The notes: generated by a model from the sequence alone, not told the origin. A stretch of 7,245 bases of DNA from Desulfobacterales bacterium (GCA_020347085.1 CP070769.1:253543-260787); one strand, 5' to 3'. Shown: positions 1-5,795, counted from the stretch's first letter. Made by a program: numbers and translations.

Positions 1-123
1 CAACCCTTTTCATGCTATGCTCCTTCCAAGTTTGGATTATATTACTATTTGAGACAAACTAACACGTATTTCCACTAAGTCAACAAAAAGAAAAATGTAT
101 AATAGAGGCCAACCCTTATCATG
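1..123. repeat. Imperfect 14-nt direct repeat in the leader
   Basis: CAACCCTTTTCATG at 1-14 and CAACCCTTATCATG at 110-123 agree at 13 of 14 positions and lie 109 nt apart in the same orientation. The stretch between them is AT-rich and holds no convincing gene. The pair could be the ends of a small duplication, a regulator site or chance; nothing else in the window decides between these. Confidence 0.3.
98..103 (+). promoter_or_regulatory. Candidate -10 box (TATAAT)
   Basis: A perfect TATAAT hexamer lies at 98-103 in an A-rich stretch, about 108 nt before the GTG start of the gene at 211. No TTGACA-like -35 box is found at 16-18 nt spacing (the sequence there reads about CTAAGT), so the promoter call rests on the -10 hexamer and local base composition only. 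Confidence 0.35.
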
Positions 124-134
124 GACAATGATGC

Positions 135-160
135 ACTGCAACAGCAAGCGCTTTTGCAGT
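135..160. repeat. Inverted repeat, partial copy of the CTTG-hairpin repeat family
   Basis: ACTGCAA at 135-141 and TTGCAGT at 154-160 form a perfect 7-bp inverted repeat with a 12-nt loop. The left 17 nt (135-151) match 2061-2077 at 16 of 17 positions; 2061-2077 is the head of the structured repeat described at 2057-2110. The CTTG hairpin part of the family is not present here. I read it as a truncated or decayed copy in the untranslated leader of the gene at 211. Confidence 0.4.
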
Positions 161-210
161 GGGAAGGCGGTCTTGTGGCTTTTCGGGTATGAATAATGTA
201 AGAAGACGCT

Positions 211-654
211 GTGAAACCGGATCCTGACAAAAAATGGCGAGCGTTTCTCGACCTCGCGAACACACCACGTGTCCGGTTACCGGAGTTCATTCAATGTGGC
301 GAGGCGTATTTGGATATGGACCGAGGCTTTTCTGTGGAGGACTTGCTTCCAAGCGTGGAGTATGTGCGGGACACTATCCGCTTTATGCTTTATCACATGA
401 CCATGAAAAGCGATGCTGCTATTCCTGGCTTCCGGAAAGTGCATCTGGGCAATCTTGAGGCACTCATAGACCCGCGATGGAAAGAGAAACTACCTTATTT
501 TATTAGCTGCAACTTCATCGTGGTTTCACAGCTTGGGCGCGAGGCCTCAAAGGCCTTTCTGGAATATTGCCGGATACCGAACGGTGAGCGGCCACGATTT
601 GTCCGACGCCTCTGGAAATACTTCCCTTTGGACAAGTGCACGGGAGTGACATGA
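211..654 (+). CDS. Hypothetical protein, 147 aa, no recognised domain
   Basis: A 147-residue frame that I cannot assign to a family. The GTG at 211 is the first usable start, since TAA at 199-201 closes the frame just upstream; the ribosome site is weak (AGAAGA at 201-206). The protein is charged and looks soluble, with no signal peptide or membrane segment. It has several Trp and Arg residues (Lys-Lys-Trp-Arg near residue 8, Arg-Arg-Leu-Trp-Lys near residue 133) and aromatic helices in the middle (YVRDTIRFMLYHM, about residues 51-63). Coding status is supported by a long open frame in the direction of its neighbours and a natural-looking composition. No operon partner is evident: a repeat-filled gap of about 88 nt separates it from the phosphoesterase gene. 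Function unknown. Confidence 0.7.
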   Translation: MKPDPDKKWRAFLDLANTPRVRLPEFIQCGEAYLDMDRGFSVEDLLPSVEYVRDTIRFMLYHMTMKSDAAIPGFRKVHLGNLEALIDPRWKEKLPYFISCNFIVVSQLGREASKAFLEYCRIPNGERPRFVRRLWKYFPLDKCTGVT

Positions 655-662
655 AATAGGTG

Positions 663-730
663 ACAGCTCATAGCTCATAGGTAATAGCTCACAGATCGTA
701 GGGGATCGGCGATAACTCACAGCTTATGGA
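663..730. repeat. Degenerate AGCTCATAG-type repeat cluster
   Basis: The gap between two genes is built from variants of one short word: AGCTCATAGCTCATAG at 665-680, AGCTCACAG at 686-694, then AACTCACAGCTTATGG at 714-729. The period is about 7-8 nt in the first part and looser afterwards. A related copy follows the next gene at 1413-1431. The end of the cluster runs directly into the ribosome site (GGAAGGG, 728-734) of the gene at 743. No open frame is seen in it. Confidence 0.6.
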
Positions 731-742
731 AGGGTCCGTAAA

Positions 743-1411
743 GTGAAAGGAAGACCTTATTGGATTGCGATAGGCGACCTTCATGACGATGTGTCGGGGA
801 TAGGAAGGGTCCCGGGCATCTCAGAGGCCCAGGGCGTTCTTATCTCAGGGGATATCACCAACTATGGAAGCCGGGCCCGGGTGGAAAGGCTTTTAGGAGA
901 GATCGAGCATTTCAATGTCAACATCTTTGCCCAGATTGGGAACATGGACACCCGAGACGTCGAGGATTACCTCGAGCAGAGAGGGTTTAATGTCCATGCC
1001 AGGGCCACGGATCTGGGTTTCCGTATTGGCCTTGTGGGGGTGGGTTATTCCACGCCCACGCCCTTTGGAACGCCTTCCGAGGTGAGCGATGCTCAAATTC
1101 AGGCCTGGCTTGACCGAGCCATAGAACAAGCCCGGGATTTTGAACATTTGATCCTCATGGCTCATAACGCACCCTTCGGTACTAAGACCGACCGCGTCGG
1201 TTTTGGCCAGTCTGTGGGGAGCAGGGCAGTGAGGGGTTTCATAGAAAAACATCAGCCCGACGTGTGTATTACGGGCCATATTCACGAATCCAAGGGGGTT
1301 GACTGGGTGGGGAAAACGCAAATCATCAATTCTGGGCTGTTCGGAGCTGGTGGATATGTCTTGATCCGCCTCGTTGAAGGTACGCTTCAAGCCCAGCTTC
1401 GGCAAATATGA
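743..1411 (+). CDS. Calcineurin-like metallophosphoesterase, Icc-related
   Basis: A 222-aa two-metal phosphoesterase of the calcineurin fold, cytoplasmic, expected to hydrolyse a phosphate mono- or diester; the substrate cannot be read from sequence. All signature motifs are in order: Asp12-x-His14 in GDLHDD, Gly36-Asp37, Gly66-Asn67 with Asp69 (GNMD in place of the usual GNHD or GNHE), His141 in AHNAP, and Gly178-His179-Ile180-His181. Length and spacing fit the compact Icc-like predicted phosphoesterases (COG2129 type). The one departure is Met68, where most relatives carry the His of GNHD/E that acts as general acid, though this compact subgroup often varies there. Start GTG at 743 has a good ribosome site, GGAAGGG at 728-734, 8 nt upstream. 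There are repeats on both sides of the gene and no evident operon partner. Confidence 0.9.
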   Translation: MKGRPYWIAIGDLHDDVSGIGRVPGISEAQGVLISGDITNYGSRARVERLLGEIEHFNVNIFAQIGNMDTRDVEDYLEQRGFNVHARATDLGFRIGLVGVGYSTPTPFGTPSEVSDAQIQAWLDRAIEQARDFEHLILMAHNAPFGTKTDRVGFGQSVGSRAVRGFIEKHQPDVCITGHIHESKGVDWVGKTQIINSGLFGAGGYVLIRLVEGTLQAQLRQI

Positions 1412-1412
1412 A

Positions 1413-1431
1413 ACAGCTTATAACTCAGATG
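1413..1431. repeat. Second copy of the AGCTCATAG-type repeat
   Basis: ACAGCTTATAACTCAGATG begins one base after the phosphoesterase stop codon and matches 663-681 at 15 of 19 positions. It therefore stands on the other side of the same gene. It lies just upstream of the ribosome site of the metallopeptidase gene. Confidence 0.5.
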
Positions 1432-1454
1432 AAATACCGGGAGAAACATATTTG

Positions 1455-2024
1455 ATGCATAATTCGAAAACCGTCGAGATTGAGGGGATAGGAAGCGTTC
1501 TGTTTGAACCGAGTAGACGGGCAAAGCGATTGAATATTTCTGTGAGACCGTTTAGGGGAGTTCGTGTTGCCGTTCCACGCAGTACGTCTTTTAAGACGGC
1601 AAGAGAATTTGTTAGCTCAAAAATTGGTTGGATAAGAAAGCATCTAAAGAAGATGAAGCAGATGGAAAGTGATCATCAGACTTTCTCAAAGCGGGCATCT
1701 GATATTGACAAAGCTGAGACACAACAAAGAATCGTACAAAGGCTACATGAACTAGGAAAGCTGCATGGGTTTGCACATAATAAGGTTTTTGTGCGAAACC
1801 TGAAGACCAGATGGGGGAGCTGTTCGCACAAGAATAACATTAGCCTGAACATGAAGCTCATTGCACTGCCCGAAGAGTTGCTCGATTATGTGATCTTGCA
1901 TGAGCTTGTTCACACCCGCATCAGAAATCACGGCAAAGACTTTTGGAGAGAACTCGACAGGCTTGTAGGAAACGCTAGAGCACTGAATCTGAAATTGAAG
2001 CGATACGACATGATGTTGGCATGA
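1455..2024 (+). CDS. YgjP/DUF45-type zinc metallopeptidase (COG1451-like)
   Basis: A 189-aa predicted metal-dependent hydrolase of the YgjP/DUF45 family. The zinc site is clear: HELVH at residues 149-153 (His149, Glu150, His153) and a third likely ligand at His159 in NHGKDFW. The family hallmark RWGSCS is at 119-124, followed by the usual NNISLN strand. The N-terminal third (RRAKRLNISVRP, about 21-32) matches the family's opening beta region, and a Lys-rich helix lies at about 57-72. At 189 aa it is shorter than many relatives of about 230 aa. The ATG at 1455 is preferred: it has a GGGAGA ribosome site about 10 nt upstream and gives a normal N-terminus. A longer frame from TTG 1374 would overlap the preceding gene. 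The cellular substrate of this family is not established. Confidence 0.88.
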   Translation: MHNSKTVEIEGIGSVLFEPSRRAKRLNISVRPFRGVRVAVPRSTSFKTAREFVSSKIGWIRKHLKKMKQMESDHQTFSKRASDIDKAETQQRIVQRLHELGKLHGFAHNKVFVRNLKTRWGSCSHKNNISLNMKLIALPEELLDYVILHELVHTRIRNHGKDFWRELDRLVGNARALNLKLKRYDMMLA

Positions 2025-2056
2025 CCCTAATTGAGCGTAAACAAAATGAAGAAACA

Positions 2057-2110
2057 TTGAACTGCAACAGCGAGCGCACTCCCTGTCCCGACTTGTCGGG
2101 ACTGTAGGGA
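2057..2110. repeat. Structured dispersed repeat, copy A (CTTG-loop hairpin)
   Basis: A conserved head, TTGAACTGCAACAGCGAGCG (2057-2076, continuing CA), is followed by a strong hairpin: GTCCCGA (2085-2091), loop CTTG (2092-2095), TCGGGAC (2096-2102). Outer arms TCCCT (2080-2084) and AGGGA (2106-2110) extend the stem past a 3-nt bulge. The head matches 5691-5712 at 19 of 22 positions, and the second copy also carries a CTTG-capped stem although the stem sequence differs. The hairpin is not followed by a T-run, so it is not a typical intrinsic terminator. Confidence 0.6.
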
Positions 2111-2121
2111 GCTTCAATTAC

Positions 2122-2256
2122 GTGCGGCAAACAAGACATTTATACAAGAAACATCGTCTGGAACATTATCTGAGTGAAGAATATTTCGAAGAGACGGCTC
2201 GAACGATTAAAGCTCTGGGAAATATGCGAGATATCCGGGTAAAGGCTGTTTTTTGA
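2122..2256 (+). CDS. Doubtful 44-aa frame before the hydrolase gene
   Basis: A GTG-started frame reading MRQTRHLYKKHRLEHYLSEE and onward, basic at its start and then helical and acidic. Its TGA (2254-2256) overlaps the TTG start of the hydrolase gene as TTGA, an arrangement often seen with translational coupling. The frame is open upstream to 2050, through repeat copy A, so this may be the tail of an older gene cut off by the repeat. No ribosome site is evident before GTG 2122 and I recognise no family. The composition looks protein-like, but the length is too short to be sure it is translated. Confidence 0.25.
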   Translation: MRQTRHLYKKHRLEHYLSEEYFEETARTIKALGNMRDIRVKAVF

Positions 2257-2888
2257 CCGGTATGCTTAAAGAACGACCGGTAACGTTTCCTGGTCCCGCT
2301 GGTCTCCTTGAAGGCCTCCTGGGAAACGAATCCGGGGTCCCAAATGGTGCTGTCATAGCGCTTCATCCCCATACGCTCTATGGCGGAAGCATGAACAACA
2401 ACGTGGTAGCAGCCATCGTCCGCTCCGGACAAAGGTGCGGCTTCATGACGTTGCGCTTCAACTTTCGGGGGGTAGGCCGCAGTGAGGGTGATTACTCCGA
2501 AGGAACCGGCGAGCAAGACGACGTCGGTGCTGCTCTGGATTTCCTTGAGCGAAGTTTTGATATTGGAACTAGCGTTCTTGCTGGCTATTCCTTCGGTGCA
2601 TGTGTTGCTCTTGGGTACTGCCATAGGCTGGGGCACGGTGTGGACCATCTTTTACTTATCTCACCACCCCCTTTCCTATTACCCAAGAGTCTGTCCCTTG
2701 AAGCCAGCGTCGTGCGGAAGATCCTGGTGGGTGAAAAGGACGAGATCGCTGTGCCCGACGAGATCAAGGCAAGAGTCTCTGCCACAAGAGTCGAAGAACT
2801 GGTGGAGGTAATACCAGGAGCAGATCACTTCTTTTGGGGCAGGCAAGAGGACCTGGAAAAGCGTCTTGTAAAGATTCTTAATGTCTGA
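2253..2888 (+). CDS. Alpha/beta hydrolase (COG2945-like)
   Basis: A 211-aa serine hydrolase of the compact alpha/beta type, probably cytoplasmic; the ester or amide substrate is unknown. The family motif HPHTLYGGSMNN is at residues 38-49, RFNFRGVGRSEG at 68-79, the nucleophile elbow GYSFG at 111-115 (Ser113), the acid in VGEKDEI at Asp163, and the catalytic His192 in GADHFF. All triad members are present and the length is normal for the group. Start choice: TTG 2253 has AAAGG at 2241-2245 at good spacing (7 nt); ATG 2262, three codons on, is the alternative and would lose only three residues. The next gene starts 12 nt after the stop, so the two are probably cotranscribed. Confidence 0.88.
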   Translation: MTGMLKERPVTFPGPAGLLEGLLGNESGVPNGAVIALHPHTLYGGSMNNNVVAAIVRSGQRCGFMTLRFNFRGVGRSEGDYSEGTGEQDDVGAALDFLERSFDIGTSVLAGYSFGACVALGYCHRLGHGVDHLLLISPPPFLLPKSLSLEASVVRKILVGEKDEIAVPDEIKARVSATRVEELVEVIPGADHFFWGRQEDLEKRLVKILNV

Positions 2889-2900
2889 GAGAGACGTCAT

Positions 2901-4283
2901 GTGGGAGCCAACGGGCGCTACGCCATGAACTGCACGGATGACAGGCGTTTTCTGGCCAATAAAACCGACGATCCGCTTCACGAGGCCTTTGATTCTAAAA
3001 TAGCCATCCATGCCATGCCGCGAGGTGAGTCAATCCGGCCGGAGGCATTGCCCGGGCTTTGGGCAGATGTTATGGCTGCCGCAGATGGCCTTCCGATCCG
3101 TAGCATCTATATCCACATCCCTTTTTGTGAGGACCATTGTCTTTTCTGTGGCTTCTACAAGAATGCCTATCGTTCGGATCTGGCCGAGCAATATGTAGAG
3201 GCCCTAGTTCAGGAAATGGAACTCACGGCCGGGGCCCCGTTTTTGAATGCGCGTCCTTTCCAGGCCGTCTACTTTGGTGGAGGGACCCCTACAGCGCTTC
3301 CGGCTAAATCACTTGCCAGACTGGTCTCTACCGTGCACAGGCTTTTTCCGCTCTCCAACGACTGTGAGATCACCGTTGAGGGGCGGATCTACAATTGTGA
3401 CAAAGAAAAAATCGAAGCTGCTTTGCGTGCCGGCACAAATCGCTTTTCCATGGGAGTCCAGACCTTCGATACTCGAATAAGAAAAAGCTTGGGCCGAAGA
3501 GCGCCAAGAGAAAAGGTCATTGAATCCCTCACCTATCTTCGGGACCTGGGCAGTGCCGTCGCTATTATCGATCTGATTTACGGTTTGCCAGACCAATCAC
3601 CTGAAATTTGGGAGGAAGATATCAAGACCTTCTTCGGCCTCAGGCTTGATGGATGTGATCTGTACCAGCTGAATGTCTTCAAAGGTGGTCTGTTGGAGAA
3701 GGCGGTTTCTAAAGGTTCCCTGCCCGCACCAGCCACCTTAAAGGAACAGGCTGACTACTATGTTCAAGGTGTAGCGCTCATGGAGGCGGCCCACTACCAC
3801 CGCCTCTCCGTTACCCATTGGGCGCGGTTTAGCAGGGAAAGGAATCTTTATAATCTCTTTTCCCGGGGCCGGAGTGACTGTGTGCCCCTTGGCTCTGGGG
3901 CTGGCGGCTGGCTCGGAAACTATTTCTTCTTTGTGGAAGGCAGCCTGAAAAAGTATTTGAATGCAATCAAGGCGAGGAGAAAGCCTCTTGCTTTTGGTTT
4001 GAAACGCTCCCAAAGGGATTTTCTCTTCAGAGATATTTCATACCAGATGGAACTCGGCTATTGCGACCTGAATGAACTCGCTGAGCGTCATAAAATGAAT
4101 CTTTTGACAATCTTGGGGCCAATCATTGCTCAATGGGAGAAAGTGGGCCTGGTTAATCTCACAGATGGCTGCCTTTATCTTACCCGACCCGGAGAATTCT
4201 GGGCAGTCAATCTGGCTCAGATGCTTATAGATCGCCTTCAAGAAGACTCGTTGAGTGGATCACATAGGGGGCGTTGGTCATGA
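2901..4283 (+). CDS. Radical SAM protein, HutW/ChuW (HemN-like) family
   Basis: A 460-aa radical SAM enzyme. The [4Fe-4S] cluster motif CxxxCxxC is Cys76, Cys80, Cys83 in IPFCEDHCLFCGFYKN. The SAM-binding GGGTP follows at 126-130, with the strands TVEGR (158-162) and FSMGVQTFD (182-190) in the places expected for the HemN/coproporphyrinogen-oxidase-like group. The N-terminal sequence DPLHEAF...MPRG...LPGLW (about 24-54) and the CGFYKN context point to the HutW/ChuW branch. Its characterised member ChuW opens haem without oxygen, using SAM and methyl transfer. This is a family-based inference, since no haem uptake genes lie nearby. GTG 2901 has GAGAG at 2887-2891, 9 nt upstream; ATG 2925 is a possible later start. 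It lies 12 nt after the hydrolase. The C-terminal ~100 residues look like a HemN-type accessory domain. Confidence 0.85.
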   Translation: MGANGRYAMNCTDDRRFLANKTDDPLHEAFDSKIAIHAMPRGESIRPEALPGLWADVMAAADGLPIRSIYIHIPFCEDHCLFCGFYKNAYRSDLAEQYVEALVQEMELTAGAPFLNARPFQAVYFGGGTPTALPAKSLARLVSTVHRLFPLSNDCEITVEGRIYNCDKEKIEAALRAGTNRFSMGVQTFDTRIRKSLGRRAPREKVIESLTYLRDLGSAVAIIDLIYGLPDQSPEIWEEDIKTFFGLRLDGCDLYQLNVFKGGLLEKAVSKGSLPAPATLKEQADYYVQGVALMEAAHYHRLSVTHWARFSRERNLYNLFSRGRSDCVPLGSGAGGWLGNYFFFVEGSLKKYLNAIKARRKPLAFGLKRSQRDFLFRDISYQMELGYCDLNELAERHKMNLLTILGPIIAQWEKVGLVNLTDGCLYLTRPGEFWAVNLAQMLIDRLQEDSLSGSHRGRWS

Positions 4284-4342
4284 AACAAATTTTGCGAATG
4301 GGGTCGCCCACTAGAACATTCTGTCCTGAACCGAAGTCTGAT

Positions 4343-4483
4343 GTGGCTAGACGACTTAGAACTGAGTTCCCTGGTGCTGTCCATCATGTAATTTCTACCC
4401 TTGTCTGGGGTGAAAAGGCATTCGGGACTCTATTACGCAGCCAAGAGCTAAACAGTCGAACCCAATTTCTCGTGATGTTATGA
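4343..4483 (+). pseudogene. Remnant of a REP-associated (RAYT/Y1) transposase, N-terminus only
   Basis: The frame from GTG 4343 reads VARRLRTEFPGAVHHVIS, which closely resembles the start of REP-associated tyrosine transposases, usually of the form M-A-R-x-L-R-x-E-F-P-G-A-x-Y-H-V-x-x-R-G. After that the likeness fades: an RGN-like turn is replaced by TLVWGEKAF and the frame ends at TGA 4481-4483. The remainder of the domain, including the HUH motif and catalytic Tyr region expected in a protein of roughly 150-300 aa, is absent. The same frame is open upstream to GTG 4274, overlapping the end of the radical SAM gene by 10 nt, but those residues do not look like transposase. This is a dead fragment. 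The call rests on motif recall, without a search. Confidence 0.55.
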
Positions 4484-4537
4484 TACAATGAGCTGTTGCC
4501 CAAATAGCTGTCCAGACAACATTCAGGGAACCGCCAG

Positions 4538-4562
4538 GGGACATTCTTTTTGAGGCAGGTCA
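4538..4562 (+). repeat. REP-like inverted repeat, left arm
   Basis: Begins GGGACATTCTTTTTGAGG and ends CAGGTCA. It pairs with the right arm at 4714-4739 read on the other strand, with 22 identical positions in a 26-column alignment that has one gap. It lies 55 nt after the end of the transposase remnant, as expected for REP units beside a RAYT gene. Confidence 0.5.
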
Positions 4563-4713
4563 ATCCTCATCCTGCTCGTCAGTGGCAAATGGTATCGAAC
4601 GTCATGAACCAGGCACACGCAACCGTTGCATACAAGCTGAGAAGCCTATTGTAAATGTCAGGACCGTATGTCGAATATGGTGCCATTGAGGGGGGCCTGT
4701 CAGGCCATATCAG

Positions 4714-4739
4714 TGACCTGACCCCCAAAAGGATGTCCC
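4714..4739 (-). repeat. REP-like inverted repeat, right arm
   Basis: Read on the minus strand it begins GGGACATCCTTTTGGGGG and ends TCAGGTCA, the mirror of the left arm at 4538-4562. The whole bracket spans 202 nt. Its GGTCAGGTC core occurs again on the minus strand at 4809-4819. Confidence 0.5.
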
Positions 4740-4808
4740 TTGGCGGCAAGAAAGCTGCGCAACACGAACAACATCTTCAAGAAAGCGGTTTGGGCAACAG
4801 CCCGACAA

Positions 4809-4819
4809 GACCTGACCCC
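4809..4819 (-). repeat. Third partial copy of the REP-like core
   Basis: GACCTGACCCC at 4809-4819 is identical to 4715-4725 and in the same orientation. Beyond these 11 nt the flanks differ from the right arm, so this is either a truncated third copy or a shared core word. Confidence 0.4.
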
Positions 4820-4875
4820 ATCATGGAATCAGGGTATATTTCGAGTGAAAAGGGGAGTCAGGCATCAACTTTCAC

Positions 4876-5178
4876 ATGGGTGCGACGATGTCGTGGTATA
4901 AGGCGGTATTGACTAATCTACAAATAGCGGCAGGCGAACTCATAACATTGGTAGCGGACTTTGAGTACCTATACCTTAATGCAGGTGAGCCCGCAGGCAT
5001 GGCGCTTTTCCAGGGAGAACTGGTGCCGGCCGGTTGCACCGTCTACTTCTCCCCAGGCTCCGTGCGCCACGCATCATACCTCATTGCTGGATACGGTGGA
5101 ACCCCTTGCGAAACGCCTGTTAGAGAAATCTTGCAATATCTTGGTGGAGATATGAGCCTCGTCGATACATCAGAATAG
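4876..5178 (+). CDS. Hypothetical protein, about 96-100 aa
   Basis: A small, soluble-looking protein I cannot name. From ATG 4876 it is 100 aa; from ATG 4888 it is 96 aa and opens MSWYKAVLTN, which looks more like a natural N-terminus. Neither start has a good Shine-Dalgarno at normal distance; the GGGGAG upstream is about 18 nt from the first ATG. The sequence has an acidic aromatic strand (ADFEYLYLNAGEP, about 27-39), then a conserved-looking segment YFSPGSVRHASYLIAGYGG (57-75) and a Cys-Glu-Thr-Pro near 78-81. There is no signal peptide or transmembrane helix. The good amino-acid composition and compact all-domain length favour a real gene. It ends one base from the end of the convergent acylphosphatase gene. 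Confidence 0.6.
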   Translation: MGATMSWYKAVLTNLQIAAGELITLVADFEYLYLNAGEPAGMALFQGELVPAGCTVYFSPGSVRHASYLIAGYGGTPCETPVREILQYLGGDMSLVDTSE

Positions 5179-5179
5179 A

Positions 5180-5464
5180 TCAGTACCGCCAGGTTATGGA
5201 AAAGTCCTTGAATTCGCCAATGTAGTCCTCCCAATGGACCTGCACATCAGTCACGTGGGCCCATGCTGGCCCCTTGTGACACCAGTCAATCACGTTTTTC
5301 ACATCGTCTTCGTGCCCTTCAAAGATGGCTTCCACGCCTCTGTCACTTCTATTTTTAACCCATCCCGTAACGTTATGTGTCTTTGCTTCATCCCGGGTAT
5401 GTGCTCGGAAGTAGACCCCCTGAACCATCCCGCGGATGATGACATGGGCTCTGACCATGGACAT
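5180..5464 (-). CDS. acyP: Acylphosphatase
   Basis: A 94-aa acylphosphatase, a small cytoplasmic enzyme that hydrolyses carboxyl-phosphate bonds such as those of acetyl phosphate or 1,3-bisphosphoglycerate. The family signature is complete: GMVQGVYFR at residues 12-20 with catalytic Arg20 in the phosphate loop, and GWVKN at 34-38 with catalytic Asn38, followed by GVEAIFEG. The length is normal for the family. The ATG whose complement is 5462-5464 is chosen because AGGGGG (complement of 5473-5478) lies 8 nt upstream. A GTG start three codons earlier would sit on that ribosome site, and another ATG follows two codons later. It is the only minus-strand gene supported in the window and converges on the 4876 gene with a single base between the stops. 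Confidence 0.93.
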   Translation of the reverse strand: MSMVRAHVIIRGMVQGVYFRAHTRDEAKTHNVTGWVKNRSDRGVEAIFEGHEDDVKNVIDWCHKGPAWAHVTDVQVHWEDYIGEFKDFSITWRY

Positions 5465-5795
5465 GACAAACACCCCCTTGCTGAGATTGTCATAACCGCA
5501 GTTCTGGCCATTTTCGATTGTCCTTTTACATTATTCCGTTTTTTGATATTTTTTCGGTGAGTATTTAGGGGCATGCTATTTCCCTTATGTCAAGAGAAAA
5601 GGATGGCGGGTCTAGATTCGTTTTGGAATCATACGATATGTGGAAGGCGCGATCAGTTGGACAGACCTCGACAGCTTAGAGCCGGTTACCTTGAACTGCG
5701 ACAGTGAGTGCATCCCCCGTCAGCTTGCGGCGGGGTTTTGGTATTTGATCCGTTTTATTGGGACCTGGCTGGAATGAAAGGGTAGGGACAGCCTA
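5465..5795. other. Non-coding gap between divergent genes
   Basis: This stretch of about 330 nt separates the minus-strand acylphosphatase from the plus-strand gene at 5796, so it should hold promoters for both. An AT-rich patch at 5520-5560 is the most likely place for the acylphosphatase promoter, but no clear -35/-10 pair is seen. Repeat copy B is at 5691-5740. A 44-codon frame at 5573-5707 runs into the repeat and has no ribosome site; I do not call it. Confidence 0.5.
5691..5740. repeat. Structured dispersed repeat, copy B (CTTG-loop hairpin)
   Basis: The head TTGAACTGCGACAGTGAGTG (5691-5710, continuing CA) matches copy A (2057-2078) at 19 of 22 positions. It is followed by a hairpin with stem CCCCG (5715-5719) and CGGGG (5731-5735), inner T-G, C-G and G-C pairs with one bulged A, and a CTTG loop at 5724-5727. 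The stem ends in TTTT at 5736-5739, so on the plus strand this copy could act as a weak intrinsic terminator, although no plus-strand gene ends close before it. Confidence 0.6.

Larger units (their letters stand above)
4484..4875. other. Non-coding transposon-scar region
   Basis: About 390 nt with no convincing gene. It contains the inverted repeat arms at 4538-4562 and 4714-4739, a small stem GTCAGG (4699-4704) with CCTGAC (4717-4722), a third GACCTGACCCC at 4809-4819, and G-rich and C-rich runs at 4690-4695 and 4722-4726 that can pair. An 85-codon open frame at 4655-4912 runs across these repeats and looks incidental. The repeats and the upstream transposase remnant suggest decayed REP/RAYT sequence. 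No promoter for the gene at 4876 stands out. Confidence 0.5.

Noticed and set aside
663..730. CRISPR-like array
   Set aside because: The repeat words are only 7-9 nt, are degenerate, and have no regular spacers; no cas gene is present.
893..1405. Minus-strand open frame of 170 aa
   Set aside because: It lies wholly antisense to the phosphoesterase, whose catalytic motifs are intact.
1374..1454. Longer start (TTG 1374) for the metallopeptidase
   Set aside because: It would overlap the phosphoesterase gene by 38 nt and add a non-family N-terminus, while ATG 1455 has its own ribosome site.
2080..2110. Intrinsic terminator after the metallopeptidase
   Set aside because: The stem is strong but no T-run follows, and the same structure recurs elsewhere as part of a repeat.
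2166..2648. Minus-strand open frame of 160 aa
   Set aside because: It is antisense to the alpha/beta hydrolase, which has a full catalytic triad, and shows no known motif.
4655..4912. Plus-strand open frame of 85 aa
   Set aside because: It runs through the inverted-repeat arm and its third core copy, has low-complexity composition and no ribosome site, and overlaps the better frame at 4876.
5234..5560. Plus-strand open frame of 108 aa
   Set aside because: It is antisense to the acylphosphatase gene, whose family signature is unmistakable.
5573..5707. 44-codon frame in the gap before the DUF1841-like gene
   Set aside because: No ribosome site; it ends inside repeat copy B and shows no recognisable sequence.
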